Below, piece after piece: positions 6,780 to 14,951 of a stretch of DNA of 36,998 bases. Position 1 is the first letter of the stretch; every line of letters begins with the position of its first letter. Position numbers and translations under genes: made by a program. The DNA is from a virus. The stretch covers positions 1 through 36,998 of IMG/VR virus record IMGVR_UViG_3300030419_002920; one strand, given 5' to 3'. The notes under the pieces were generated by a model. The model searched no databases, was not told the origin of the DNA, and saw nothing but the letters and a program-made list of their open reading frames with translations.

Positions 6780-7007
6780 ATGAGTAGAGCGAAGACTGTG
6801 ATTCATGCAGAGTATGAGATACTTCAATTGATTACTGATTGTATAGATTTAGAGGCGTTAAGAGATAGAATGGTCCCGGATGGAGATGCCGTGGCCGCAA
6901 AACGATTTGATGGTGGAGCAGAAAATGTTGCTAATCTAATCAACAACCTAGCGTCAAGAAGGCGTCATCGTTTGCCGAAAGACCACTTAGATTATCAAGC
7001 GAAGTAG
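6780..7007 (+). CDS. Hypothetical helical protein (75 aa)
   Basis: ATG 6780 follows AGGAGC and a TATA-like box, so it probably begins a transcription unit. The protein is mostly helical by composition (YEILQLITDCIDLEALRDRM, then AENVANLINNLASRRRHRLP) with a basic C-terminal segment. No family is recognised. It is followed at 24 nt by a tiny membrane-protein gene. Confidence 0.6.
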   Translation: MSRAKTVIHAEYEILQLITDCIDLEALRDRMVPDGDAVAAKRFDGGAENVANLINNLASRRRHRLPKDHLDYQAK

Positions 7008-7031
7008 TGATAGATTGGGGGTAATAGTATT

Positions 7032-7157
7032 ATGAATCCACCAGTAAGTCACGACTTCTATGTTCTTACTAGACAGAAAATGCGTTGGTGGAGAACAACC
7101 GCTTTATTCCTTTTGCTTTGTAATGTAATTAGTTGGGGTGTGGTTTATGGGTTATAG
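7032..7157 (+). CDS. Small single-span membrane protein (41 aa)
   Basis: A 41-codon ORF behind GGGGGT (7017-7022). After MNPPVSHDFYVLTRQKMRWW comes a hydrophobic helix, TTALFLLLCNVISWGVVYG. Basic residues before the helix and few after it predict that the N-terminus stays in the cytoplasm. Its end overlaps the start of the next gene by 11 nt. It is the third mini membrane protein of the early region, after 5559 and 6085. The function is unknown. Confidence 0.55.
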   Translation: MNPPVSHDFYVLTRQKMRWWRTTALFLLLCNVISWGVVYGL

Positions 7158-7425
7158 GACTAGGAAACTCAAGACTTCTAATGTCTTGAAATCTATGCGA
7201 AGGTACTTGGAAGAAAACGAGCCGTGTTCCACACACGAAATAGTAGAGAATATGACATTCACAAATGGTCGCTTGGTTAGATTAACCACAATGAGTTTGA
7301 CTGTTCACCAAGCCGCGGCCATTCTTTCCAAATCTAGATGGGCTAAGGTACATGAGGCGAGAGGGAAATTAGGAAATACATGGACTCTCAGGAGAGATGA
7401 TGAAGGGGTGGTTATTAGTGAGTGA
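7147..7425 (+). CDS. Putative winged-helix DNA-binding protein (92 aa)
   Basis: The ATG at 7147 has GGGGTG six bases upstream; the GTG at 7138 is a weaker choice. Order: basic N-terminus (MGYRTRKLKT), helix VLKSMRRYLEENEP, STHEIVENMTF, a loop, MSLTVHQAAAILSKS as recognition helix, and a wing with LGNTWTLRRDD. This is the fourth member of the small winged-helix set in the window (with 272, 2162, 6321). It probably regulates viral or host genes; the target is unknown. Confidence 0.6.
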   Translation: MGYRTRKLKTSNVLKSMRRYLEENEPCSTHEIVENMTFTNGRLVRLTTMSLTVHQAAAILSKSRWAKVHEARGKLGNTWTLRRDDEGVVISE

Positions 7426-7780
7426 TTTTTGTTCTCCCGAAAAAGTACAAGAAGTACAGGCCGAGGCCCGTCGCTTAGTATTTCCAAAAGCCGCCGAAGA
7501 AGTACCGTGCAGACTCTGTAAATCAATGATGCCAAATCCTGTAATTCATTATGGGGCATTTAGTAATTGGTGTCTTTCTTGTTTGAGGTCCAAATTATCG
7601 AAGCGCTCAATCACTAGGATGCAAAATAGAATGAAGGGAAAATCAGAAGTAGAAAATAAGATGGGGGGTGTTGAATTTACGGGGACTGGCTCACACGATA
7701 CCATCTCTAATTCTTCTAGAATCGAAGATTCTATGGGAAAACCTCAATTAACGCTGCGGCAATACTTGAAGCGTGGATGA
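7418..7780 (+). CDS. Zinc-ribbon protein with disordered tail
   Basis: The start is uncertain. GTG 7418 (MSDFCSPEK) has AAGGGGTGG upstream and overlaps the previous gene by only 8 nt; ATG 7397 or 7400 would overlap more. A zinc ribbon is formed by CRLC and CLSC, 21 residues apart, with a basic stretch RSKLSKRSITRMQNRMKG after it. The last 45 residues are rich in Gly, Ser, Thr and Asn and look disordered. The arrangement suits a nucleic-acid-binding protein. It overlaps neighbours on both sides. Confidence 0.55.
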   Translation: MSDFCSPEKVQEVQAEARRLVFPKAAEEVPCRLCKSMMPNPVIHYGAFSNWCLSCLRSKLSKRSITRMQNRMKGKSEVENKMGGVEFTGTGSHDTISNSSRIEDSMGKPQLTLRQYLKRG

Positions 7781-7796
7781 AAGGTGGCTAGAGATT

Positions 7797-8162
7797 ATGA
7801 TGAGCGCGGTAGGCTCCCACATGGAACAGGATACTATTACATATCAAGCGCTATCGCGTATCATGTCAGACGATAACCTTCTATTCATTCATGATACGAG
7901 AAATCGTGTGGCTTTGCAAACCGACCCTGATATAGTCGAAGAAAATATCTTTGGTGAAATTTTTGATTTGGTTCCTGACCCAATTGAAGAAGAAGAATTA
8001 CCGACAGATTTTTTGAGAGGGTTAGCGTTAGGCATAGCAACCTGCCTTGAATCTGACATCAGGGGTTTTACCGCTCCCCCTCTTTCAAGGATGCATCGAG
8101 AGATGGTGGCAATGTACGATGCTATACAGGCTATTTTGATTGAGCGGAGCGTAGATACATGA
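7797..8162 (+). CDS. Hypothetical acidic protein (121 aa)
   Basis: ATG 7797 follows AGGTGG (7782-7787) at good spacing. A GTG at 7773 in the same frame would overlap the upstream stop and has no clear site. The protein is acidic and helical, with EENIFGEIFDLVPDPIEEEELP in the middle and HREMVAMYDAIQAILIERS at the end. No family is recognised. Its stop overlaps the clamp-loader start (ATGA at 8159), which suggests co-translation with the replication genes. Confidence 0.55.
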   Translation: MMSAVGSHMEQDTITYQALSRIMSDDNLLFIHDTRNRVALQTDPDIVEENIFGEIFDLVPDPIEEEELPTDFLRGLALGIATCLESDIRGFTAPPLSRMHREMVAMYDAIQAILIERSVDT

Positions 8163-9040
8163 AAAGTATTTGGTCACAAGTGTACAGACCTTCGCTGTCT
8201 GAAATTGTGGGTCAGCCCCACTTGAAAGTAGAAGATGGAATGAACCCTGAATTGCAGCATTCCCTTCTGTATTCTGAGACTCCGGGCGTGGGTAAAACGA
8301 GTTACGCTCTAGCCGTCGCTGACGCTCTTGGGTGGCCTATCCATATCTTCAATGCCAGCACTAAGAGAGAGCGCGGGATTGACTTCGTACAGGATGACTT
8401 ACTTCCTCTTACCACCATTGGAAATCAGAATCAGATTATCCTGTTAGATGAAGCAGACCAATTGACTCCAGCCGCACAAGCGGCCTTGAAGGGAGTCATA
8501 GAAAACGCTCAAGGATATTTCATTCTGACCTGTAACAATCTCGGAAAAATCAGCGACTATTTAATTTCGCGTTGTCGTCTTATAGAATTCCTTCCCATCA
8601 ATGATGAGGATATGTATGAGCGATTATCCTATATCGCCGGACGAGAGGGAGTTGAAATTACAGACTCACATCTCGCCGCTATTATATCTCACCACGCAGG
8701 GGACCTCCGCAATGCGATTAACGCCCTTCAATACTACTCGGTCTGTCCTGACCCAGCCGGGTTCATCGCTTCCTTTGTTTCTGCCGTTCCTGACGCAGCG
8801 ACTTTCCTTCGTCTATGCTTCAAAGACAAAGACTTCGATTCATCTTTGGCTCTCCTTACTCCTTACTCTACACAGGAAGCAATTCGCACGGTGTTTAATT
8901 ACGCGGTAGAAGAAAAGGGTAATTGGAATTCAAAAATGCGAGTCGTTGAGGCCGCAATTACTTCTGAGAGGGACTTACAAATCGGTCTTTCATCTGAAAT
9001 CGTGAAAGCAAACTTCGTTAGAATGTGTTTAACCATCTAG
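8159..9040 (+). CDS. rfcS: Clamp loader small subunit (RFC-S)
   Basis: 293 aa AAA+ ATPase that opens and loads the sliding clamp on primed DNA. Visible motifs: RFC-type N-terminus WSQVYRPSLSEIVGQ (box II), Walker A ETPGVGKT (40-47), Walker B IILLDEAD (93-100), sensor 1 around TCNN (124-127), the RFC signature SRC (137-139) supplying the arginine finger, and sensor 2 GDLRNAINALQ (181-191). The C-terminal collar region is slightly shorter than that of cellular RfcS (about 315-330 aa). No large subunit is seen, so it may form a homomeric loader or use the host RfcL. It starts in an ATGA overlap. Confidence 0.92.
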   Translation: MKSIWSQVYRPSLSEIVGQPHLKVEDGMNPELQHSLLYSETPGVGKTSYALAVADALGWPIHIFNASTKRERGIDFVQDDLLPLTTIGNQNQIILLDEADQLTPAAQAALKGVIENAQGYFILTCNNLGKISDYLISRCRLIEFLPINDEDMYERLSYIAGREGVEITDSHLAAIISHHAGDLRNAINALQYYSVCPDPAGFIASFVSAVPDAATFLRLCFKDKDFDSSLALLTPYSTQEAIRTVFNYAVEEKGNWNSKMRVVEAAITSERDLQIGLSSEIVKANFVRMCLTI

Positions 9041-9041
9041 G

Positions 9042-9080
9042 TTAAATACCCTTGAAGGTACGGCATGTTACCCAAAGGGG
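9042..9080 (+). promoter_or_regulatory. Candidate promoter and RBS before the OB-fold gene
   Basis: TTAAATAC (9042-9049) resembles an archaeal TATA box in the 49-bp gap after the clamp-loader gene. A start about 26 nt downstream leaves the strong AAAGGGG (9074-9080) in a short leader, nine bases before ATG 9090. Confidence 0.35.
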
Positions 9081-9089
9081 ACTACTAAG

Positions 9090-10307
9090 ATGACTGAGCA
9101 GATGATTAATAACCTCGCTAAGAGCCTGAATACCACACCTGAGAACCTGACCGAAACAGCGGCCCAAATTCTCACCGAGAAGGGACCTGACTGGCAGAGA
9201 GCAGGGCACGACGAGAATGCATGTAACATACTATCCGTACGCGTAGCAGCACAGATGATAGGCCGTGAGAATGCCCAAATGTCCCGTAGTGGTGCAACCC
9301 GTTTTGAGGGTATGTTCATTAGTGTACCGAGGGCTAAGGAATGGGGTAAGATTCTATACAACAAGATGAAGAATCAGTTGGAGACTTTACCTCCCGAAGC
9401 CGCAGATAATTTCATCCGTGACGGAAATGTTGTGATGTTTCATTCTAATGGAGACGGGACTTACCAGCGCCGCGGTAAGGCTGCGTTTTTCAATGGTGGA
9501 AATGGTGATGATATAGATGAGACTACTGTATCAGAATTGCCTCGCCATACTGTTACCATGAGCGACGGTACAACCGCTTTCTATGTTGTTTGGGATAAGA
9601 ACAACCCTACCTATCCATCCGGTGACCCTAACTTCAAGTATGGTAAGCCTAGACCCCAAGACGAGAGAGAAAGGACCTGTCTATTCCTAGGTCGAAAGGA
9701 GGGCACTAACGACGAGCCATCTTTAATCACCGTGAAAGCAGAAGGTAAGGCGGCAGACAATCTCTATCCTCCTACTTTCGTTGCAGGTACAATTGCACTT
9801 AAGACTGGTAGAAATCCTGCCGTGGCTTATGCTGTTAAGAATGGACTATCTGTGTTTAATTCAGATGTTACCAAGCAGGGTGTTTTCACTAACGAACCAA
9901 TAGGTATCGTTCAGTCAATGCTAGAGGGAGATTTCCTCCCTAACTTCGATACTTTGGAGACCTTTATTAATGAGAATGAAGGTACCGATGGATGGTATGA
10001 CCGCAATGTCGCAGTAATCGGTGAGGTTATCCACATGGACCCTCGGGATAACGGCGGCTGTGTGCTGATTGTGAGCGATTTAGATATTACTTCGCTAGCG
10101 CCACCGCAGGAGGTGTTCGTGTCGGGTGTTCATTCAGAAAAGGTGGACTTCGCAATTGGTACCAAAGTCATGCTGTTTGGTCAGGTATGGAGAACCCGAG
10201 AGGGAGATATCCGTCTAACCGTAAATGGTTGGTACCCCCATGACATTATCGCCGCGGCAAACGGTGACGATGTAAGCCTAGATGCAGATGAGGGGTGGGA
10301 TGCTTGA
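9090..10307 (+). CDS. Putative OB-fold single-stranded-DNA-binding protein (RPA-like)
   Basis: 405 aa. The C-terminal third has the look of an OB fold: VAVIGEVIHMDPRDNGGCVLIVSDLD, then KVMLFGQVWRTREGDIRLTVNGWYP, the strand pattern of RPA-type domains (about 305-385). The middle (165-280) also reads as a strand-rich domain with HTVTMSDGTTAFYVVWD and ERTCLFLGRKEG. The N-terminal 60 residues are helical. The acidic C-terminus DVSLDADEGWDA resembles the acidic tails of ssDNA-binding proteins that recruit partners. Position between clamp loader and recombinase supports an RPA role. The gene has its own strong ribosome-binding site, suiting an abundant product. Confidence 0.55.
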   Translation: MTEQMINNLAKSLNTTPENLTETAAQILTEKGPDWQRAGHDENACNILSVRVAAQMIGRENAQMSRSGATRFEGMFISVPRAKEWGKILYNKMKNQLETLPPEAADNFIRDGNVVMFHSNGDGTYQRRGKAAFFNGGNGDDIDETTVSELPRHTVTMSDGTTAFYVVWDKNNPTYPSGDPNFKYGKPRPQDERERTCLFLGRKEGTNDEPSLITVKAEGKAADNLYPPTFVAGTIALKTGRNPAVAYAVKNGLSVFNSDVTKQGVFTNEPIGIVQSMLEGDFLPNFDTLETFINENEGTDGWYDRNVAVIGEVIHMDPRDNGGCVLIVSDLDITSLAPPQEVFVSGVHSEKVDFAIGTKVMLFGQVWRTREGDIRLTVNGWYPHDIIAAANGDDVSLDADEGWDA

Positions 10308-11305
10308 CTTGGGGACAAGGACAGACAAGTCAGCCTACTGTGGCAAAAAGCACTAGTGCTGCGCCACCTGCGCCTGTCTATGATGGTTCATATTATCGCA
10401 ATCTCTTTGAGAATACTAGGGCCCAATCTGTTCCTGTTCGTTGCGCTCTAGTTGGTCGGGAGAATACCGCCAAGACAGGGCTCGCTTTAGACTTAGCAGA
10501 TGCGGATATACAGGCCGGAAAGAAGGTCGTAATTTTTGACATTGATAATAGCGCAAAAGCCACCGTAGATTTTGTCTATCCTAATGCCGACAACATTTCT
10601 GTTCTTCCCATCTTTGATGAGACGGATGATTCTATCTTCAATGAGGATAACACCACTAACTATGTCGCACTTGTTGATAAGGTAAATTGGTTCGTGAATA
10701 TCCTAGCAGAAAAAATCAAGGAGAATCCCGATGAGTACGGGGCTCTAGTATTTGATGGTGGTTCTACTTTCCTAAAGTGGTGCGAACATGCAATGACTTA
10801 TGTTTTACAGAACAGGAGTAAGAACCCGGTTAATCCCGAAGATGGTGATAAATTCAATCAGGCTGAATGGAGAATTCGTAATCAGTTATTCCGTGATACC
10901 GTTAATCGAATCCACGGTTTGCCTATCGAGAAGGTATTTTTCACCTTCCACTTGAAGGAAATCAAGGAGTTTATGAATGACGGTACAGGAAAGAAGGTAC
11001 TCATGACAATCGGTGAGCGCCCTGAATGGGAGAAGGGAACCATGCGGTTATTTAGTCAGCAAATTTTCCTAACTCGCTACATGAAGAACCCTGACCCTGC
11101 TGCGGGTGTCAAGCCCGATAAATCATTGGCCGACGGTGAATGGGTCGTCAAGGCTGAGATTGAGGAAATGAAGGGTAAAAATATGGAGTTACTTGGTACA
11201 ACCCACACAATCCTTTCTGTCAATAAAGGAAAGGTCAAGTGGACTGGTATCCCTGCGCTTACATGGGATGAAGTACAGCCCGAAAAGGGTGATGCAGATG
11301 CCTGA
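10304..11305 (+). CDS. RecA/RadA-superfamily ATPase, Sak4-like
   Basis: 333 aa from TTG 10304, which overlaps the previous stop as TTGA and lies behind GAGGGGTGG. After a Pro/Ala/Ser linker comes a P-loop region CALVGRENTAKTGLALDLA (Walker A as GxxxxAKT, residues 51-58), then GKKVVIFDID, and a Walker B strand YGALVFDGG (146-153). Further on, VFFTFHLKEI and KGTMRLFSQQIFLTRY fit the core strands of RecA-fold ATPases such as phage Sak4, which help single-strand annealing with an SSB partner. The gene's position directly after the OB-fold protein is the usual Sak4/SSB pairing. The P-loop is unusual (N-T-A-K-T rather than GKT), so activity is not certain. Confidence 0.6.
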   Translation: MTWGQGQTSQPTVAKSTSAAPPAPVYDGSYYRNLFENTRAQSVPVRCALVGRENTAKTGLALDLADADIQAGKKVVIFDIDNSAKATVDFVYPNADNISVLPIFDETDDSIFNEDNTTNYVALVDKVNWFVNILAEKIKENPDEYGALVFDGGSTFLKWCEHAMTYVLQNRSKNPVNPEDGDKFNQAEWRIRNQLFRDTVNRIHGLPIEKVFFTFHLKEIKEFMNDGTGKKVLMTIGERPEWEKGTMRLFSQQIFLTRYMKNPDPAAGVKPDKSLADGEWVVKAEIEEMKGKNMELLGTTHTILSVNKGKVKWTGIPALTWDEVQPEKGDADA

Positions 11306-11528
11306 GTCATACGACGATATTACTACTCTTGGTGGTATCTTACAAGCCTTCATGTGCTTTAGCGCCGAAGAATTACAACGCTTCTATGAGAAGCCGTGGC
11401 AATGGAAGAACGAATGGAATTGTTATCTTCATATTGTTGAAAAGTATGGCTCCTTTGAAGTCGAGGATTCTGAAACCCAAGAGAAGATTATAACGCTCAT
11501 GAATGTTTGTCTTTTACCAACAGAATAG
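11298..11528 (+). CDS. Hypothetical small protein (76 aa)
   Basis: ATG 11298 lies behind AAGGGTG and overlaps the preceding gene by 8 nt. The frame is open further upstream but only inside that gene, so the longer version is rejected. The protein has TTLGGILQAFMCFSAEELQRFYEKPWQWKN in the first half, with many aromatic residues, and an acidic helical end (SETQEKIITLMNV). No family is recognised. Placement between the Sak4-like ATPase and the clamp suggests a small replication accessory factor; this is inference. Confidence 0.55.
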   Translation: MPESYDDITTLGGILQAFMCFSAEELQRFYEKPWQWKNEWNCYLHIVEKYGSFEVEDSETQEKIITLMNVCLLPTE

Positions 11529-11533
11529 ATACT

Positions 11534-12355
11534 ATGAAGATTCAAACGACTGATTTGATACGCTTATTGGATAAGGTTCAGCGTAAGCATTCTGTTGCTG
11601 GTTCTACCCAGCCCCAAGTATCAGCGTGTATGCTTAGAGGCGATGGTACTGATAAGGTCTCTGTGACTTCTCTTGTCAAGGACGGTGTTACTTCTGTATT
11701 TCGATTTAGTGCATCAACGCGTCCACAGACCGAGATGGAAGAAATTCCTATACCCGACATTGATAGAATCAAAGGTGTTCTCAAATATCATGGTGGAATT
11801 CTTGATATCAAGTATGTGGAAGGAAAACTAAGACTGAAATCCGGTAAGAAATCAACTACTATTTTGGCTAGTGGTAATGCTAGAGCATTTCCTCATAGCC
11901 CACACACTATCGCTGAATGGGAACAAAGGTCTCTTGAGCGTGCTAGAGCGATTGATTCTGAAAGTCATATCTACACTACACGGGACGGGTCTCAAATAAC
12001 TCCCGTACTAACTGTTTCATTAGACTCCGTTGAATTGTTTGAGGCTCTAAGATGCGCGTCAATGAATTCTCAGAAGGACGGTATTTTCACTTTCATTCTT
12101 GATGAGAATGTTTTGAGCGTTCGTGTCGGAGAGGATTTGAAAGGGAGTACAACCACGGTGCTTTGGGATGATGTTCCATTAAATCGTAATAAATGGGAAG
12201 CGAAATTTAAGGGTGGTCTTGACCATCTAATGAAGCATATCAATGGTCAAATTTTTGTTAGTTTCTTCGATTTTCGCAATTTCAATCAAGGTATAGCAAT
12301 GCTTATAACACATGGGAAACAGGATTTTAATTACCAAGCGGGGGCACTAGAATGA
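11534..12355 (+). CDS. Probable sliding clamp (PCNA/gp45-like)
   Basis: 273 aa from ATG 11534; the frame extends to 11507 but only through a TTG inside the previous gene. The N-terminus MKIQTTDLIRLLDKVQRK is like the first helix of DNA clamps. Strand-rich repeats follow, with IPIPDIDRIKGVLKYHGG-ILDIKYVEGKLRLKS resembling the domain-1 end of clamps. A second domain begins near TPVLTVSLDSVELFEAL and ends GQIFVSFFDF. Length fits a two-domain PCNA-type subunit that trimerises around DNA. The sequence is divergent and the assignment relies partly on its place between clamp-loader and polymerase genes. No strong Shine-Dalgarno sequence is visible. Confidence 0.6.
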   Translation: MKIQTTDLIRLLDKVQRKHSVAGSTQPQVSACMLRGDGTDKVSVTSLVKDGVTSVFRFSASTRPQTEMEEIPIPDIDRIKGVLKYHGGILDIKYVEGKLRLKSGKKSTTILASGNARAFPHSPHTIAEWEQRSLERARAIDSESHIYTTRDGSQITPVLTVSLDSVELFEALRCASMNSQKDGIFTFILDENVLSVRVGEDLKGSTTTVLWDDVPLNRNKWEAKFKGGLDHLMKHINGQIFVSFFDFRNFNQGIAMLITHGKQDFNYQAGALE

Positions 12356-12681
12356 GCGCAATTAAACACATAACGATGGACCCATCAATAGAAAGAACAG
12401 ATGAAGGATGGAATCTAGACATACGAGTTTCTAGATTTGGGAAAACACAATTCAAATGGAGAGATGAGAACGGCGATTTGATTTCTGCCGATGTAATAGT
12501 CCGTATCAAACCACCTACTCCTGCATATAGGAAGAAGGAGTATCTTGTGGAAGAATACATTGAGAAGAAAAGGTCTTGTCAAGATATAGGAGATGAGAAC
12601 GGAGTTAGTGCAATGAGCATTCATAACTGGCTCAGGAAACATGACATACCAACCCGACCACGCGGACGGTTTAGTAACTAG
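12352..12681 (+). CDS. Helix-turn-helix protein (109 aa)
   Basis: ATG 12352 overlaps the clamp stop (ATGA). The N-terminal 60 residues are strand-rich (GWNLDIRVSRFGKTQFKW). The C-terminal half holds a clear HTH: KKEYLVEEYIEKKRSCQDIG, ENGVSAMSIHNWLRKHDIPTR, which resembles the resolvase/NUMOD-type HTH found in viral regulators and homing-endonuclease accessory domains. It ends in a basic tail (RPRGRF). No nuclease motif accompanies it. Its last 41 nt overlap the polymerase gene, so it is probably co-translated with PolB. Confidence 0.65.
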   Translation: MSAIKHITMDPSIERTDEGWNLDIRVSRFGKTQFKWRDENGDLISADVIVRIKPPTPAYRKKEYLVEEYIEKKRSCQDIGDENGVSAMSIHNWLRKHDIPTRPRGRFSN

Positions 12682-14917
12682 TCGTGATAATATGATTGTT
12701 GAACGCGGCAGAGGCCGTGATGTATTAATTAGGTACCGCGATGAACAGCGGCAACGACAAACATTAACGATAAATAATTATTTCCCGTATTGTTTCGTCC
12801 CCGATATAGGGGAGGACAAATACCTTTTCAAGTCAGAAGGTGGGTATCTCTATGCTTCGCACAATGACTACGGTGTTCTCAAAACCGAACGCGGCTATAC
12901 AGGTCTTTATGGCGAACCATTAGTTAAGGTGATAACTAGCCAGCCATATCATATTGGGGAGATTTCAAAGGCCGGACCAACATGGGAAGCAAACATTCCG
13001 TATGTCAATCGTGTCCTAAGTGATAGATTCAAAGATACTGGTCGTTCTATCGCAAATTATGACCATAGAATTTGGTATCTAGATTGCGAATGGAACCCTG
13101 ATACCAACGCGATGCGATTAATCTGTGTTTATGATAATTTCACCGGGGAAAAATACGCTTGGGGTTTGCACAAAGATTACGAAGGAGGTAGTACCTTAGA
13201 ACAGGATGACTATACGGCTCGCTTCTTTGATTCAGAAAGGGAAATGCTCGGTGATTTTATTACTTTAATGAAAGAACATGACCCTGATATTCTAACTGGC
13301 TGGTATGTCACCCAAGCAGATGTGAAAACAATTATCGAAAGGTGTCGCGTTAATGAACTCAATGCTACCCACATGTCGCCTTTGAGAAGGCTTCGTTACG
13401 AATATGGGGATTGGCAACAACCCATAGTCGGGAGACTTTGTATTGATTTGATGCTAGCGTTCTCAAAATTATGGGAGTTGAAAAATGGGAAGTTACCCGG
13501 ATACAGCCTCAACGATGTTGCGAAGTTTTGTCTAGGTGATGAAAAGGTCGAATTGAAAGATGGTCACGATACATACTACACAGACCTTCCTTTGTATCTT
13601 TCTTACTGTATGCAGGATACTATGTTACTTTCTCGTCTAGATGAGTTAGTAAATTCTATTGAATACTACTTGGCTGTACAGCATTTGGTGCAATGTGATT
13701 TCAGAGCAACACCCTTTGTCACTAAGGTATTCTCAATTCTTTGTCTGAGAGATGAGAACTTTACTCTCAGAATTCCAACGAAACCTCAGTTTGATAAGGT
13801 GGATTATGAAGGAGCAGAGATTATGGAACCCGTTGTCGGGGTACACGATTCTATCGGTATTTTTGATATTAAGGCCATGTATCACAGTAATGCCGCCAAG
13901 CATAACATTTGTTGGACTACTCTAGACCCCGAGGGAGAAGATTGTGGGAACGGTACTAAATTTTCACAGGAGAATAAAGGTTTGTTAGTCCGTCAAATGG
14001 ACCGGATGACAGCGCTGCGTAACCACTACAAGAAATTAATGAAGGATGACCCATCTAATAGTGATAGGTGGGATACCATGCAATATGCGTGCAAATCATT
14101 AGTAGCATCAATGTATGGTGTAGCAGGTGATGCAAAATACTCATTCTACCATCCCGAAGTCGCTGCCGCTATCACCTTTACCAGCAGACGCACGCTAAAT
14201 TCTCTGAAAGAAATTGCCGAAGAAAAGGGTTCTAAGGTCATTTACGGCCACACAGACAGCGTGTTTTGTTCTGTTAGTAGTCCCGAAGTCGGACAGCGTT
14301 TGGTGGCCTCTATCAACGCGGAAATGGCTCCTATTGAGGTAGAATTTGAGAAGTGGTGTAGTAGATTACTTCTCAAAGAGAAAAACAGGTATGCTGCTTC
14401 GGTTTCATGGCCTGAATCTCAGGTCTATATCAAAGGAATAGAATTGCGTCAATCTAGAATGCCTGAAATTATGAAAAGTGTCATGAAGATGGTGATAGAA
14501 TCAGCATTAAACGGTGAAGAGGAAGAAAAAGTCACAGGTGAAATTTGTACTCTAATAGAATCAGTAATGAACGGAGATATACCCATAGAATCTCTCTGTA
14601 TTAAGGGACAATTAAAGCGCGACATTGATAAGTACAAGGTTCTTTCAGGTCCGAGTGCTGGCGCGGCTTGGGCTAATGAATTCTTAGGTAAAGGATACCG
14701 AAAAGGCTCATTCTTTTTGACTACTATCAACGATAATGGGAAATACATAGCATTCGATTCCCCTTCTGAAATCAAAGGCATTCAGAATATAGGATATCGA
14801 ATACTCGCTGAGAGATTTATTGTGAAAAAGATTGAACCCTACTATGATATGATGGGTTGGTCAAAACAACCTATTGAGAATGCTTTGAACGGTCTTGGTG
14901 GTACCGTGTGGATATAG
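12641..14917 (+). CDS. polB: Family B DNA polymerase
   Basis: 758 aa replicative polymerase. Exonuclease: Exo I YLDCEWN (D148, E150), Exo II GWYVTQAD (220-227, Asp kept, the usual Asn replaced), Exo III YCMQD (322-326). Polymerase: motif A FDIKAMYHSNAAKHNI (catalytic D409), motif B K485 to SMYG (490-493), motif C YGHTDS (535-540, His for the first Asp of DTDS), and the KxY region KEKNRY (579-584). Length suits a compact archaeal or viral PolB. ATG 12641 has AGGA upstream and lies inside the preceding HTH gene. The changes in motifs A and C are typical of divergent viral enzymes; the metal-binding Asp residues remain, so activity is expected. Confidence 0.95.
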   Translation: MTYQPDHADGLVTSRDNMIVERGRGRDVLIRYRDEQRQRQTLTINNYFPYCFVPDIGEDKYLFKSEGGYLYASHNDYGVLKTERGYTGLYGEPLVKVITSQPYHIGEISKAGPTWEANIPYVNRVLSDRFKDTGRSIANYDHRIWYLDCEWNPDTNAMRLICVYDNFTGEKYAWGLHKDYEGGSTLEQDDYTARFFDSEREMLGDFITLMKEHDPDILTGWYVTQADVKTIIERCRVNELNATHMSPLRRLRYEYGDWQQPIVGRLCIDLMLAFSKLWELKNGKLPGYSLNDVAKFCLGDEKVELKDGHDTYYTDLPLYLSYCMQDTMLLSRLDELVNSIEYYLAVQHLVQCDFRATPFVTKVFSILCLRDENFTLRIPTKPQFDKVDYEGAEIMEPVVGVHDSIGIFDIKAMYHSNAAKHNICWTTLDPEGEDCGNGTKFSQENKGLLVRQMDRMTALRNHYKKLMKDDPSNSDRWDTMQYACKSLVASMYGVAGDAKYSFYHPEVAAAITFTSRRTLNSLKEIAEEKGSKVIYGHTDSVFCSVSSPEVGQRLVASINAEMAPIEVEFEKWCSRLLLKEKNRYAASVSWPESQVYIKGIELRQSRMPEIMKSVMKMVIESALNGEEEEKVTGEICTLIESVMNGDIPIESLCIKGQLKRDIDKYKVLSGPSAGAAWANEFLGKGYRKGSFFLTTINDNGKYIAFDSPSEIKGIQNIGYRILAERFIVKKIEPYYDMMGWSKQPIENALNGLGGTVWI

Positions 14918-14923
14918 TAAGGG

Positions 14924-14930
14924 TTATATG
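14924..14930 (+). promoter_or_regulatory. Candidate TATA box (TTATATG)
   Basis: It lies in the 34-bp gap after PolB, centred 25 nt before ATG 14952. That spacing suits a leaderless or nearly leaderless transcript, although a GAGGGG sequence also precedes the ATG. Confidence 0.35.
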
Positions 14931-14951
14931 CCAATGTTTAGAGGGGAAACT

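Noticed and set aside
8601-8909. Rightward 102-aa frame inside the clamp-loader gene
   Set aside because: Out-of-frame overlap with conserved RFC motifs; no start signal.
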